Below are positions 16,623 to 23,954 of a stretch of DNA of 62,767 bases, piece by piece. The notes below the pieces were generated by a model. It was not told where the DNA came from and did not search any database. It saw only the letters and a list, made by a program, of their open reading frames with translations. Numbering within the stretch: position 1 is the first letter of the stretch; every line of letters begins with the position of its first letter. This DNA comes from Azohydromonas sediminis (lineage in GTDB: Bacteria > Pseudomonadota > Gammaproteobacteria > Burkholderiales > Burkholderiaceae_C). The DNA lies in assembly GCF_003574675.1 (NCBI RefSeq), contig NZ_QOAZ01000021.1, positions 1 to 62,767 of the forward strand. The letters are read 5' to 3'. The translations under genes were made by a program, and so were the position numbers.

Positions 16623-19600
16623 GTGAGTCGTCGCATCAGGGTCTGGCTGGCATCGGCGGCGGTGTTCGCGGCCGCCGTGACGGCGGCCGTCGTCTGGGGA
16701 CTGCCCGCGCTGGTGCAGTCGCAGGCGCAGCAGCGGCTGTCGGCGCTGCTCGGCCGCGAGGTGACGATCGGCCGTGTCGAGACGTCGCTGTGGCGTCTGT
16801 CGGTCGATTTTGGTGACGTGCGCGTCGCCGCGCGCGACGCGACACAACCGCCGCAGCTCGAGCTGCGGCGCTTGGCGGTCGATGCGCGCTGGCGCTCGCT
16901 GTGGGCCGGCGCGCCGGTGCTCGATCGGCTCACCGTCGAGGCGCCGCGGCTGCGGCTTCGCGTGCGCACCGACGGCTCGACCGACGTCGACGACATCCGC
17001 GCCCGGCTGGCCGCGGCCGACGCCGGTGCGGCGCCAGCCGCCGACGCGCCGCCGAAGTTCGCGCTGCACAACATCCGCGTCGGCGATGGCGAACTGCACG
17101 TCGCCGACGAAGGCGCCGGCGTGGTGCACGACGTGCGTGCCTTCGACCTCGGGCTGCCGTTCCTGTCGAGTCTGCCGCTGGACGCCGACATCGACGTCGA
17201 GCCGCGGCTCGCGTTCGTCCTCAACGGCGCCGCGTTCGACACCGGCGGCGTGTCGACGCCGTTCGCGCCCCACCGGCGCACGCGCATGACGCTGCGCATC
17301 GGCGACCTCGACCTCGCGCCGTACCTGCCGTACCTGCCGCGCGACTGGCCGTTCGCACTGCGCTCGGCACGGCTGGCCGGTGAGGTTCAGATCGACTTCG
17401 AGGTCGGTGCCGACCGGCAGCCGCGCGTGACGCTCAGCGGCCAGGCGACGGCGCGCGACGTCGCGCTCGAAGGCGTCGTGAGCGGCGACGCGACGCTGGC
17501 GCCGCGCGTGCGCTGGGCTGCACTCGAGGTCGCGCTTGCCGACGTGCAGCCGCTGCAGCGGCGCGTCCAACTCGGCGGCGTTGCGCTGCGGGGGCTGCAG
17601 CTCGAGCTCGGGCGTGACGCGCGCGGCGAACTGGTGGTGCCCGCGTGGGGCACCGCCTCGCCGAGCGCCGCCTCGACGTCCCCGCCGCCCGCGGCGTCGC
17701 CGTGGCAGGTGGCCGTCGAGCGCGTCGAACTGGACGACGCGCGGCTGCGCTGGCGCGACGCCGCGGTGCGGCCGGCGGTCGACTGGCAGTTCGCACCGAT
17801 CACGGCCGCGGTCGGTCCGCTGGCGTGGCCGACGACGGCGCCGGTGCCGCTGCAGTTCAGCATCGCCGGCCCCGTCGACGCGGGCGGGGCGGCGGCGACG
17901 ACGGTCAGCGGCGAGGGCGAGTTCACGGCTGAGCGCGCGCGCGTGCGCGTCGACGTGCAGCCGCTGGAGCTGCAGCGCGTCGCGCCGTATCTGGCAGCGG
18001 CGCTCACGCCACGCGTCGAGGGACGGCTGGCCGGGCAGCTCGCGCTCGAGTGGGCCGGCGGCGACGCGCCGGCGCTCGTCGTGGCGCTGCCGTCGGCCGC
18101 CGTCGACGGCTTGCGTGTGCGCGACGCGCCGCGCGGCGAGCCGGCCGCCGCGTGGCGGCGGCTCGAGGTCGCCGACGCCACCGTCGACCTGCGCGCGCGG
18201 CGCGTGCGCCTGGCGCAACTGACGCTGACGCAGCCGAGCGCGCGGCTGCGTCGCGACGCGCAGGGCCGCTGGAACGTGCTGCAGTGGTTCACCGCCGCCG
18301 GCGCCAGCGGGGCCGACGCGGCCGGTGGGTCCGCCGCGGCCGGCGCGGGCCAGGCGCCGTGGCAGCTGCAGGCCGCGCAGCTGCGCATCGACGGCGGCCG
18401 GCTGCAATTCGCCGACGAGCGCCCGGCGCCGCCCGCGGCCGCCGCGCCCACTGGCGCGGCGGCCCCCGCGGCGGTCGCCTTCGAGCTGCGCGGCTTGCGC
18501 GCCGACGTGCGCGACTTCCAGTGGCCGCAGGGGCCGCAGGCGCCCGCGGCGCGCGTGCAGCTGGCCACGCGCATCGAAACGGCGGCGGCCGCGACGGCCG
18601 CCGACGACGCCACCGCCACGCGCACCGAGGGGCGTCTGGACCTGCGCGGCCGCGCGCGCGTGCAGCCGCTGGGCTTCACCGGCACGCTCGACGCCGAGCG
18701 CTTGCCGCTGCACGCGTTCATGCCCTACGTCGGCACCGCGCTCGACGTCGACGTCGTGCGCGCGCAGGCGAGCTGGCGCGGACCGCTCGACGTGCGGCAG
18801 GCGCCGCAGGGCTGGGCCGTGTCGGTGCGCGGCGACGGCGCGCTCGGCGACGTGCGCGTGCACACGCGTGGCAGCGACGCGCGCACCGGCAGCGAGCTGA
18901 TCGGCTGGCAGTCGCTGGCGCTGCGGCAGGTGGCCGTCGAGGTCCCCGCCGGCGGGCGGCCTTCGATCGAACTCGGCGAGGTCGTGTGGTCGGACTTCGA
19001 CACGCGGCTGCTGCTCGACGAGCAGGGCCGCTTCAACCTGCGCGACGTCGCCGGCGCGCGCGCAGCGGGCGGCGCGCCCACCCCCGCGCCCGCGGCGCCG
19101 GGCGGTGCGGCGCCGGATGCGGCACCGCCTCCTGCCGCGCCCGCTTCGGATGCGGCACCGAGCGCTGCGGCTGCTTCGGCGGGGTTCGGTGCGTCGTGGC
19201 CGTTCGACCTCGCCGTCGGCGGCGTGCAGTTCGTCAACGGCCGCGTCGACTTCACCGACCGCTTCATCCGCCCGAACTACCACGCCGAGTTGACCGCGCT
19301 GAACGGCCGCCTCGGCGCGTTTCGCAGCGGCACGCGCGAGATGGCCGCGCTCGAGCTGCGCGGCAAGGCGGCCGGCACCGCCGATCTCGAGATCCGCGGC
19401 GCGCTCAACCCCAGCGCCGACCCGCTCGCGCTCGACATCCAGGCGCGCGCCACCGGGCTCGAGCTCGCACCGCTGTCGCCGTACGCCGGCAAGTACGCCG
19501 GCTACACGATCGAGCGCGGCAAGTTGAGCGTCGACGTGGCCTACCGCATCGACCCCGACGGTCGCCTCGAGGCGCGCAACCAGGTCATCCTCAACCAGCT

Positions 19601-20480
19601 GACCTTCGGCGAGAAGGTCGACTCGCCGCTGGCCACCAAGCTGCCGATCAAGTTCGCGCTCGCGCTGCTGTCGGACCGCAACGGCGTCGTCGACATCAAC
19701 CTGCCGATCCGCGGCAGCATCAACGACCCGCAGTTCAGCATCTGGGGGCTGGTATGGCGCATCGTCGGCAACCTGATCGTCAAGGTCGTCACGGCGCCGT
19801 TCGCGGTCTTTGCCGGCGGCGGCGGCCCCGAGCTCAGCCGCGTCGAATTCGTCGCCGGCACCTCCGCGTTCGCGCCGTCGGCCGCCGACGTGCTCGACCG
19901 CGTCGCCAAGGCGATGGCCGATCGCCCGGCGCTGCGCATGACGGTGGCCGGCAGCGCCGACCGCGAACTCGAGCGCGACGCGATCCGCCGCACTGCGCTG
20001 CAGGCGCGTCTCGTGGCCGAGCAGCGCAAGGACGCGCTGCGCGCCGGCGCGGCGGCCGACGCGCCGCTGCCGCCGCTGACGGGCCAGGCGCGCGAGGCCC
20101 TCATCGCGCGCCTGTACCGCGAGACGCCGCTGCCCGACAAGCCGCGCAACGTGCTCGGGCTGCCGAAGGCGATCCCGCTGGCCGAGATGGAGGCGCGCCT
20201 GCTGGCCGCGATCCCCGTCGACGACAATGCCGCGCGCGAGCTCGCGCTGCAGCGCGGGCTGGCGGTGCGCGAGGCGCTGGTCGCGCGCGGGATGGAGCCC
20301 GACCGCCTGTTCCTCGGTGCGCCGAAGCTGCGCGCCGGCGGCGCCGCGGCGCCGGCCGGCGCGGCGGGCACCGCGGCGGGCGATCCGGCGGCCGATGGCG
20401 CCGCCGATGGCGCGGCCGACGCGGCGGGCGAGACCGCACCGTGGACGCCGCGCGCGGAACTTTCGCTCGCGCTGCGCTGA
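16623..20480 (+). CDS. AsmA-like / DUF748 domain protein
   Basis: A 1,285-residue envelope protein with a GTG start. It has one N-terminal membrane anchor (residues about 7-27) followed by QAQQRLSALLGREVTIGRVETSLWRLSVDFGDVRV, the opening module of AsmA-type proteins. The rest is a long beta-rich periplasmic body with Ala/Pro linkers (near 815-860), then the C-terminal DUF748 part: AELTALNGRLGAFRSG, YAGKYAGYTIERGKLSVDVAYRID and DRNGVVDINLPIRGSINDPQFS, and a helical OmpA-like tail (FVAGTSAFAPSAADVL). Relatives form hydrophobic grooves that may carry phospholipids between membranes; that role here is by homology only. Followed 28 nt later by msrA. Confidence 0.8.
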   Translation: MSRRIRVWLASAAVFAAAVTAAVVWGLPALVQSQAQQRLSALLGREVTIGRVETSLWRLSVDFGDVRVAARDATQPPQLELRRLAVDARWRSLWAGAPVLDRLTVEAPRLRLRVRTDGSTDVDDIRARLAAADAGAAPAADAPPKFALHNIRVGDGELHVADEGAGVVHDVRAFDLGLPFLSSLPLDADIDVEPRLAFVLNGAAFDTGGVSTPFAPHRRTRMTLRIGDLDLAPYLPYLPRDWPFALRSARLAGEVQIDFEVGADRQPRVTLSGQATARDVALEGVVSGDATLAPRVRWAALEVALADVQPLQRRVQLGGVALRGLQLELGRDARGELVVPAWGTASPSAASTSPPPAASPWQVAVERVELDDARLRWRDAAVRPAVDWQFAPITAAVGPLAWPTTAPVPLQFSIAGPVDAGGAAATTVSGEGEFTAERARVRVDVQPLELQRVAPYLAAALTPRVEGRLAGQLALEWAGGDAPALVVALPSAAVDGLRVRDAPRGEPAAAWRRLEVADATVDLRARRVRLAQLTLTQPSARLRRDAQGRWNVLQWFTAAGASGADAAGGSAAAGAGQAPWQLQAAQLRIDGGRLQFADERPAPPAAAAPTGAAAPAAVAFELRGLRADVRDFQWPQGPQAPAARVQLATRIETAAAATAADDATATRTEGRLDLRGRARVQPLGFTGTLDAERLPLHAFMPYVGTALDVDVVRAQASWRGPLDVRQAPQGWAVSVRGDGALGDVRVHTRGSDARTGSELIGWQSLALRQVAVEVPAGGRPSIELGEVVWSDFDTRLLLDEQGRFNLRDVAGARAAGGAPTPAPAAPGGAAPDAAPPPAAPASDAAPSAAAASAGFGASWPFDLAVGGVQFVNGRVDFTDRFIRPNYHAELTALNGRLGAFRSGTREMAALELRGKAAGTADLEIRGALNPSADPLALDIQARATGLELAPLSPYAGKYAGYTIERGKLSVDVAYRIDPDGRLEARNQVILNQLTFGEKVDSPLATKLPIKFALALLSDRNGVVDINLPIRGSINDPQFSIWGLVWRIVGNLIVKVVTAPFAVFAGGGGPELSRVEFVAGTSAFAPSAADVLDRVAKAMADRPALRMTVAGSADRELERDAIRRTALQARLVAEQRKDALRAGAAADAPLPPLTGQAREALIARLYRETPLPDKPRNVLGLPKAIPLAEMEARLLAAIPVDDNAARELALQRGLAVREALVARGMEPDRLFLGAPKLRAGGAAAPAGAAGTAAGDPAADGAADGAADAAGETAPWTPRAELSLALR

Positions 20481-20508
20481 CCCAATGCGCCGCGCAGGAA
20501 CGACGACG

Positions 20509-21039
20509 ATGACGACCGAGACGATCACGCTGGCCGGGGGCTGCTTCTGGTGCCTGGAGGCGGTCTACGAGCAGGTCGACGGCGTGCTCGCCGTCGAGTC
20601 GGGCTACAGCAACGGGCACGTCGTGCGCCCGACCTACGAGCAGGTGTGCACCGGCACCACGGGCCACGCCGAAGTCGTGCGCGTGACTTTCGACCCCCAG
20701 CGCATCTCGCTGCGCGAGATCCTCGAGATCTTCTTCGCGATCCACGACCCGACGACGCGCGACCGCCAGGGCAACGACGTCGGGCCGCAGTACCGCTCGG
20801 GCATCTACGTGCACGACGCGGCGCAGGAGGCGGTCGCGCGCGAGGTGCTGGCCGAGGTCGACGCCGCGCACGGCGGGCGTGTCGTGACCGAGCTGCTGCC
20901 GGTGGCCAACTACTGGCGCGCCGAGGAGTACCACCAGCACTACTTCGCGAAGCACCCGCACCAGGGCTACTGCGCGTTCGTCGTCGCACCGAAGGTCGAC
21001 AAGTTCCGGCGCCAGTTCGCCGCGCGCGTGCGCGGCTGA
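20509..21039 (+). CDS. msrA: Peptide-methionine (S)-S-oxide reductase MsrA
   Basis: A 176-residue protein starting MTTETITLAGGCFWCLEAVYEQ; GCFWC carries the catalytic cysteine. TGHAEVVRVTFDP and the later FAKHPHQGYCAF are family-typical. It repairs methionine-S-sulfoxide in proteins. A GCAGGAA ribosome-binding site lies about 9 nt upstream of 20509, which fixes the start. It lies 11 nt before an ABC ATPase gene on the same strand and heads what looks like a five-gene operon. Confidence 0.95.
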   Translation: MTTETITLAGGCFWCLEAVYEQVDGVLAVESGYSNGHVVRPTYEQVCTGTTGHAEVVRVTFDPQRISLREILEIFFAIHDPTTRDRQGNDVGPQYRSGIYVHDAAQEAVAREVLAEVDAAHGGRVVTELLPVANYWRAEEYHQHYFAKHPHQGYCAFVVAPKVDKFRRQFAARVRG

Positions 21040-21050
21040 AAGCGCGACCG

Positions 21051-21695
21051 ATGCTCGCGGTGCACGGGCTGCGCCACGCCTACCGCGGCGGGCCGGCGAT
21101 CGCCTTTCCCGACCTCGACGTGCCGCAGGGCGCGCGCGTGCTGCTGCGCGGGCCCTCGGGCAGCGGCAAGTCGACGTGGCTGGCGATCGTCGCTGCGCTG
21201 CTCACGCCCACGGCGGGCCGCGTCGTCGCCGCCGGCGCCGACTTGCTCGCGATGAGCGCGCGCCAGCGCGACGCGTGGCGCGGCGCGCACCTGGGCTTCG
21301 TGCCGCAGCGGCTGCACCTGAGCGAGGCGCTCGACGTCGCGCACAACCTCGCGCTGCCGTACGTGGCCGCCGGCGAAGCGGTCGACCGCGCGCGCATCGA
21401 CGCGCTGATGCGCCGGCTCGGCCTCGCGGGGCTGGGTGCGGGGCGGCCGCGCGAGTTGAGCGTCGGCCAGGCACAGCGCGTCGCGCTCGCGCGGGCGCTG
21501 CTGCGCCGCCCGCGGCTGCTGCTGGCCGACGAGCCCACCGCCAGCCTCGACGACGACCACGCGCGCGAGGTCGTCGCGCTGCTCGCCGAGGGCGCGGCCG
21601 AGCAGGGCGCGACGCTGGTCGTCGCCACGCACGACGCACGCGTGGCCGCCGCGCTGCCCGACGCCGTCGAACTGCGGCTGGAGGCGCACGCGTGA
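21051..21695 (+). CDS. ABC transporter ATP-binding protein (LolD/MacB type)
   Basis: A compact 214-residue ATPase: Walker A GPSGSGKST (about 33-41), Q-loop FVPQRLHLSEAL, signature ELSVGQAQRVALARALL and Walker B LLLADEPTASLD with an H-loop in VVATHDARV. This arrangement is that of LolD/MacB/FtsE-like ATPases that pair with FtsX-fold permeases, which is exactly the next gene; the two overlap as GTGA. The substrate cannot be told from the ATPase. Confidence 0.9.
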   Translation: MLAVHGLRHAYRGGPAIAFPDLDVPQGARVLLRGPSGSGKSTWLAIVAALLTPTAGRVVAAGADLLAMSARQRDAWRGAHLGFVPQRLHLSEALDVAHNLALPYVAAGEAVDRARIDALMRRLGLAGLGAGRPRELSVGQAQRVALARALLRRPRLLLADEPTASLDDDHAREVVALLAEGAAEQGATLVVATHDARVAAALPDAVELRLEAHA

Positions 21696-22897
21696 GCCTG
21701 GCCGCGCTCGCGTGGCGCTACCTGTGGGCGCGGCCGCTGGCCGCGGCGCTGAACCTCGCGCTGCTGGCGCTCGGACTGGGCGCGATCACGTTCGTGCTGC
21801 TCGTGAGCGAACAGGTCGAGCGCGCCGTGCAGCGCGACCTGGCCGGCATCGATCTCGTCGTCGGCGCCAAGGGCAGCCCGCTGCAGCTGATCCTGTCGGG
21901 CGTGTTCCACCTCGACGTGCCGACCGGCAACATCCCGCTGGCGGCGGTGCAGACGCTGCGCGCGCATCCGCTCGTCGAGCGCGTGATCCCGCTCTCGCTC
22001 GGCGACAGCGTGCAGGGCTTTCGCATCGTCGGCACGACGCCCGACTACCTCGCGCTGTACGGCGCGACGCTCGCGCGTGGACGTGCATGGGACGCGCCGA
22101 TGCAGGCGGTGCTCGGTGCCGACGTCGCCGCGGCCACCGGCCTCGCGCCAGGCGCGACCTTCGCCGGCCAGCACGGTCTCGGCCGCGACGGCCACGCGCA
22201 CGACGGCACGCCATACACCGTGGCCGGCGTGCTCGCGCGCTGCGGCTGCGTGCTCGACCGCCTCGTGCTGACCGCGCTCGAGTCGGTGTGGCAGGTGCAC
22301 GAGGACGACACCGCGACCGACGAGACCGACCGCGCCGTGCTCGAAGCCGAGCGCGAGGTCACGCTGCTGCTGGTGGGCTACCGCTCGCCGCTGGCGGCAG
22401 CCACGCTGCCACGCTGGGTCAACGCGCAGGCCGGGCTGCAGGCGGCGGCGCCGGCGGTAGAGTCGGCGCGGCTGCTGCGGCTGGTGGGCGCCGGCACCGA
22501 GGTGCTGCGCGGCTTCGGCGCGCTGATGGTGCTGGTGGCGGCGCTGTCGGTGTTCGTCGCGCTGACGCACGCGGTGCGCGAGCGCGAGGGCGACCTCGCG
22601 ATGCTGCGCATGCTGGGCGCCCCGCCGGCGCGCGTCGCGGCGCTGGTCGCGGCCGAGGCGTCGTGGCTCGCGGCGCTCGGCGTCGCCGGTGGCCTGGCGC
22701 TGGGCCACGGCTTGACACATTTGCCAGGCTGGTATCTGGCCGCCGAGCGTTCGCTGGCGGTCACCGGCACGTGGTTCAGCGCTGCCGAGGCCGTGCTCGT
22801 GATCGCCGCGTTCGCGCTCGCGTGGATCGCGGCGGCGTGGCCGGCGCGGCGTGCCGCGACGCTGGACGTGACGACGCTGCTGCAAGCGGCACGATGA
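21692..22897 (+). CDS. FtsX-like ABC transporter permease
   Basis: A 401-residue membrane protein with a GTG start overlapping the ATPase stop (GTGA). The order is one N-terminal membrane helix (NLALLALGLGAITFVLLV), a periplasmic domain of about 220 residues with a His-rich loop (GQHGLGRDGHAHDGTPYT), then three C-terminal helices (GFGALMVLVAALSVFVAL; AALGVAGGLALGHGL; AEAVLVIAAFALAWIAAAW). The motif REREGDLAMLRMLGAPPARVAALV is typical of FtsX/MacB permeases, which act as mechanotransmitters or lipoprotein movers rather than classical importers. Its stop overlaps an ATG, but the next gene probably starts 27 nt downstream. Confidence 0.9.
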   Translation: MSLAALAWRYLWARPLAAALNLALLALGLGAITFVLLVSEQVERAVQRDLAGIDLVVGAKGSPLQLILSGVFHLDVPTGNIPLAAVQTLRAHPLVERVIPLSLGDSVQGFRIVGTTPDYLALYGATLARGRAWDAPMQAVLGADVAAATGLAPGATFAGQHGLGRDGHAHDGTPYTVAGVLARCGCVLDRLVLTALESVWQVHEDDTATDETDRAVLEAEREVTLLLVGYRSPLAAATLPRWVNAQAGLQAAAPAVESARLLRLVGAGTEVLRGFGALMVLVAALSVFVALTHAVREREGDLAMLRMLGAPPARVAALVAAEASWLAALGVAGGLALGHGLTHLPGWYLAAERSLAVTGTWFSAAEAVLVIAAFALAWIAAAWPARRAATLDVTTLLQAAR

Positions 22898-22920
22898 AGG
22901 AACAGGGGAGTTCGTCGACC

Positions 22921-23175
22921 ATGAACGAGGCCCGATGGAGATGGTGGCTGGCGCTGGCCGCAATCGCCACGTCGGCGAGTGCATTCGCGCAGCCCAAGGT
23001 GTCGGAGCACGTGCGCAAGGACATCGAGCGCCACCGCGCGATGGCCGCCGCGCACGAGAACGCGGCGCGCTGCCTCGAAGCGGGCAAGCCCGAGCAGGAG
23101 TGCCAGGAGCGGCTGCGCACCGAGTGCAAGGGGCTGGCGATCGGCCGCTACTGCGGCATGCGCCATGAGCACTGA
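22921..23175 (+). CDS. Small secreted protein, unknown function
   Basis: An 84-residue protein with an N-terminal signal peptide (RWRWWLALAAIATSASAFAQ, cleaved near residue 21). The mature part is charged, with VSEHVRKDIERHRAMAAAHENAARCLEAGKPEQECQE and four cysteines in all; two pairs could form disulfides. The start at 22921 is preferred because an AGGGGAG ribosome-binding site lies about 10 nt upstream; an ATG at 22894 overlapping the permease stop is the alternative. The gene sits between an FtsX-like permease and a DUF3299 gene and overlaps the latter, so it is probably a periplasmic partner of that transporter. No family was recognised. Confidence 0.7.
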   Translation: MNEARWRWWLALAAIATSASAFAQPKVSEHVRKDIERHRAMAAAHENAARCLEAGKPEQECQERLRTECKGLAIGRYCGMRHEH

Positions 23176-23887
23176 GCGCCGCGGCTCCAAGCCCGCCTGC
23201 GCGGGCTCGGACGGCGCGAAGGCCGCGAGCTCTGCGAGCGGCATGGGCGTCTGCGGCTCCAAGCCCCGGTCGGCCGCGGGGACGCGGCCGGCCCTCGCCT
23301 GGTCCGCGCCCGCGCAGGCGGGCGCGGAGCCGCCGGGCTCGGCCTGTGCGGGCTCGGACGGCGCGAAGGCCGCGAGTGCTACGAGCGGCAGGGGCGGCCG
23401 CGCCGGCCTGGCGGCGGCGTTGCTGGCCGCTGCGCTGGCCGCGGTGGCGCAGCCCGCCGCCCCGCCGCTGCCCGGGCAGGGGCCGGGCTACCACGACCCG
23501 CGCAGCGCGATTGCGCCGCTGCAGGAGCGCGAGGGTGTCGTCTCTTGGAAGCTGCTCGCGATGGTGACGACGCGCGTCAGTGGCCACCGCGTCGTGCCGA
23601 CGTTTCCCGACCCGGTCAAGGCGCTCGACGGGCAGACGGTCAGGCTGCAGGGCTTCATGCTGCCGCTCGAGCCGGGCGAGCGGCAGTCGCACTTCCTGCT
23701 GTCGGCCGTGCCGACGACGTGTTCGTTTTGCGTGCCCGCCGGGCCCGAAGGCCTGGTCGAGGTGCGCACGCGCGCACCGGTGCGCTACAGCGTCGACGCG
23801 GTGACGCTCGAGGGGCGCCTGGCGGTGCTGACCGACGACCGCTACGGCCTGTTCTACCGCCTGAGCGAGGCTGCCGAGGTGCGCTGA
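23165..23887 (+). CDS. DUF3299 family secreted protein with displaced signal peptide
   Basis: The ATG at 23165, overlapping the previous gene, gives 240 residues. From about residue 120 on the sequence is DUF3299-like: VSWKLLAMVTTRV, KALDGQTVRLQGFMLPLEPGERQSHFLLS and VPTTCSFCVPAGPEGLVEV, with the CSFC pair. A signal-peptide-like segment (GRAGLAAALLAAALAAVAQPAA) lies at residues 78-99 rather than at the start. Residues about 8-77 are a low-complexity block containing two near-identical copies of CAGSDGAKAAS. Without the block, MSTERRG joined to the hydrophobic stretch would be a normal signal peptide. No in-frame ATG, GTG or TTG offers a good start just before the hydrophobic stretch. Confidence 0.75.
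   Translation: MSTERRGSKPACAGSDGAKAASSASGMGVCGSKPRSAAGTRPALAWSAPAQAGAEPPGSACAGSDGAKAASATSGRGGRAGLAAALLAAALAAVAQPAAPPLPGQGPGYHDPRSAIAPLQEREGVVSWKLLAMVTTRVSGHRVVPTFPDPVKALDGQTVRLQGFMLPLEPGERQSHFLLSAVPTTCSFCVPAGPEGLVEVRTRAPVRYSVDAVTLEGRLAVLTDDRYGLFYRLSEAAEVR
23195..23249 (+). repeat. Direct repeat copy 1 inside the DUF3299 gene
   Basis: A 55-bp unit, about 91% identical (5 mismatches by eye) to 23342-23396. The copies are 147 bp apart (49 codons), so both are read in the same frame and give the repeated CAGSDGAKAAS peptide. Confidence 0.85.
23342..23396 (+). repeat. Direct repeat copy 2 inside the DUF3299 gene
   Basis: Second 55-bp copy, ending just before the hydrophobic signal-like segment. 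Between the copies lies GC-rich sequence with its own short inverted repeats. Confidence 0.85.
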
Positions 23888-23954
23888 GCCGGCGGGCGCC
23901 GGCGTCGGCCCGCGGCGCCGCGGTCGCTACACTGCGCGGCGCCCGACCCCGCCG

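Noticed and set aside
16485-20528. A 1,347-codon open frame antisense to the DUF748 gene
   Set aside because: It is a by-product of strong G/C bias at third codon positions; its translation is Arg/Ala-rich without any family pattern, while the plus strand encodes a recognisable envelope protein.
23195-23396. Possible CRISPR array from the repeated 55-bp unit
   Set aside because: Only two copies, far apart, in frame within a gene, with no spacer periodicity and no cas genes.
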